Shown piece by piece: positions 8,613 to 10,000 of a DNA stretch of 10,000 nucleotides (the first letter of the stretch is position 1; each line of letters starts with the position of its first letter). The position numbers and the translations under genes are program-made. The notes beneath the pieces were generated by a model, which did no database searches, was not told where the DNA came from, and worked only from the letters and a program-made list of their open reading frames with translations. The DNA is from Trachelipus rathkii (taxonomy: Eukaryota; Arthropoda; Malacostraca; Isopoda; Trachelipodidae). The stretch lies in contig JABUQX010103426.1 of assembly GCA_015478945.1 (NCBI GenBank), positions 1 to 10,000 of the forward strand, given 5' to 3'.

Positions 8613-9259
8613 CAGGAGTGCCAAAGAAATCCTATGGATGTTAAGTGTAGGTTTAAGTGTTTTTATATATAAATATTCTAAATTCATCTGTAGAAGCATT
8701 TTGAAAAATGGAGAATTTTTGAAGAGGTATAGGGTATTGAGGTCATAGTGATCTCTGACAGCTAAATTCTCTGGTTGAGAGATGGAGAGATTAGTTCGAA
8801 AGGAAATGTCCATGTGTTTGAAGGCTCGCATCTTTAGTTATTGGAAAGTTTGACCTACATAGTCGACGTTACAGTCGACACATTTATATTTGTAAACGAT
8901 ATGTGACCTCAAGTTCATGGAGATGCTTTCTTTAATCTTAAAGAAACTGCCAATTGAGTTGCTGTTAATAAAAGATATAAGAAACTTGCATTGTGGAAAG
9001 TTTTTGTTTAAAATGTTTTAATCTGAAAGGGAAGAACATTGGAAAGGGGTCCAATGCAGGGAAGCCGAGCATAAACAGGAAGTTTAGGAACATCATTTAT
9101 ATGCTATAGTTTTAGGGTGTTATCGAGAAACGAGTAAACAAGTTTATCAAAAAGGCTAAAGCTAGAAAATTTACGGAGAAAGGTGATTTCTTCATGGAAA
9201 AACTTCCAATCAGAACAAATAACAAAGGCTTGTGTATGCGGGACCTTAGACCCGCAATT
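8604..9259 (-). mobile_element. Penelope-like element 3' fragment with GIY-YIG region, broken
   Basis: On the minus strand the carboxyl-terminal part of a Penelope-like retroelement protein can be read. From 9259 downward come CSDWKFFHEEITFLRKFSSF, LFDKLVYSFLDN, VYARLPCIGPLSNVLPF (near 9065-9020), then in another frame FPQCKFLISFINSNSIGSFF and LRSHIVYKYKCVDCNVDYVG. The last block with GQT is the start of the GIY-YIG endonuclease (YVGQT at 8847-8861). The domain ends with the usual E and N region, EYLYIKTLKPTLN (8678-8640), and the natural stop TGA is at 8604-8606. Breaks: TAG at 9104-9106, a frameshift near 9010-9030, and TAA at 8838-8840. The catalytic reverse transcriptase part (with its YADD-type motif) is absent, so this is a 5'-truncated dead copy. 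Known Penelope-like proteins use this domain for target cleavage. Confidence 0.8.
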
Positions 9260-9442
9260 TTATGATTAAAAGAGATAGAAATAAAGAAATTAGTCCCAAG
9301 TAATGTATTAGTGGGATTGCGATAAATAAATTAGCAAGCCCACAAATACTTTACTTTAGTTATATCTCCTTTAATCGTAATTGTAATAATACGAAGCGTT
9401 TACGATAGAATGAATTTTAGTATTTCCTTTGCTTTTAATTTA
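9260..9442. other. AT-rich spacer between Penelope fragment and right MITE
   Basis: No frame or repeat is recognised. A small inverted repeat (TGCGGG 9237-9242, CCCGCA 9251-9256) sits at its left edge, where Penelope homology ends. Confidence 0.5.
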
Positions 9443-9947
9443 GACCGTTTTCATTTTTGTCATTTGTGCTTACGCTCGATAAGAAATGCTCACCCAGTTT
9501 TAGCACGAATTTCCTGTTTAAACGACCGCGATTTCGTGCTAGGCTTACTTTTTTTTTAAACAATTGGAATCAGCTATTGTGATGGAGTACGTGGTTTTGG
9601 AATAAGCAGAAATAAAAAAAATAACAAATGGTTTATATTACAGATAATTGATCAACTATTTGTGATGGAGTTTATCCATTTGGAAGAAATTAGATTTAAA
9701 GCTGATTATATTGAATGAAAATTCATCAATTCAGACGGGGCCTACCACGCCGCCATCTTGTTTGTTTACATTTTTCGTAAGAACGTGCTTAAATTCGGCT
9801 AGCACGGGAAATAGCAACCTTACAGAATTGAGGAAATTCCTTACGTCTGGAAAGCATTTCTTACAATTTTTCGGTAAGTTTGACAAAAACGAACGCAAAC
9901 TCGAGCATTTCTTACGTTTCGTAAGCCCAGATATAAAAACGAAAACG

Positions 9948-9950
<3 letters not shown>
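9443..9950 (+). mobile_element. MITE-like element, right copy, apparently complete (508 bp)
   Basis: The ends form terminal inverted repeats of about 48 bp. The plus strand from 9443 (GACCGTTTTCATTTTT, then TGCTTACGCTCGATAAGAAA) matches the reverse complement from 9950 (AGCCGTTTTCGTTTTT, then GGCTTACGAAACGTAAGAAA), about 75% by eye, both ending in TGCTC. The flanks carry TTA on both sides (9440-9442 and 9951-9953), or TTTA if the last T is counted in the duplication (9439-9442 and 9950-9953). No transposase frame is present, so it would be a non-autonomous DNA transposon. Inside are a direct repeat of about 35 bp (CTATTGTGATGGAGT near 9573, CTATTTGTGATGGAGT near 9655), a small CTTACG-TTT-CGTAAG hairpin (9911-9925) and the block GCCTACCACGCCGCCATCTT. 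TTA/TAA duplications are known for PIF/Harbinger elements, but the superfamily is not proved here. Confidence 0.7.

Positions 9951-10000
<50 letters not shown>
9951..10000. repeat. (TA)n microsatellite at right edge
   Basis: A pure TA tract that borders the MITE on its right and runs out of the window. Confidence 0.95.

Overview
This window is AT-rich eukaryotic DNA dominated by simple-sequence tracts, tandem repeats and broken mobile elements. There is no bacterial-style gene organisation, no rRNA, tRNA or CRISPR, and no intact gene I can name. The best clue to the host is a decayed fragment at 6481-7188 of a Jockey-type LINE endonuclease, of a kind I associate with decapod crustacean genomes. 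Very long (TA)n, (TAA)n and (TTTA)n tracts fit that. The assignment is an inference and another invertebrate is possible.

Layout. A (TA)n tract (21-99) is followed by diverged satellite (184-545). A gene-like island (about 553-1551) then ends in an unrecognised open frame (940-1527) with a poly(A) signal 18 nt after its stop. It contains two shorter reading-frame pieces just upstream (736-864 and 857-940), so it looks like a decayed or intron-split gene. Satellite resumes at about 1615. From 1762 to 4175 there is a higher-order satellite: units of 1259 and 1018 bp plus a truncated third. Each full unit has a TAGATC-rich head, a block of about 50-bp AT-rich minisatellite repeats, and two or three monomers of 281-295 bp. 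The array breaks off into T23 and a (TTTA)n tract, which abuts a second tandem repeat: three copies of a GC-richer unit of about 270 bp (4383-5145).

From 5215 to the right edge, short non-repetitive islands sit between (TA)n or (TAA)n tracts. They hold two small GGAGC-rich fragments (one with a long hairpin), the LINE endonuclease fragment, a GGTATC-repeat island, a hairpin-rich island of 230 bp, and finally a composite of mobile elements (8146-9950). The composite has a Penelope-like-element tail on the minus strand, with the GIY-YIG endonuclease part visible but broken by stops and a frameshift. It is flanked by two diverged, oppositely oriented copies of a MITE-like element of about 0.5 kb. 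The right copy appears complete, with terminal inverted repeats of about 48 bp and a TTA or TTTA target duplication.

The genes do not work together as a system. The items most worth following are the unrecognised frame at 940-1527 embedded in satellite, the apparently unnamed MITE family, and the higher-order satellite. All long poly-Tyr/Ile, poly-Leu and poly-Phe/Leu/Ile/Tyr frames are artefacts of microsatellites.
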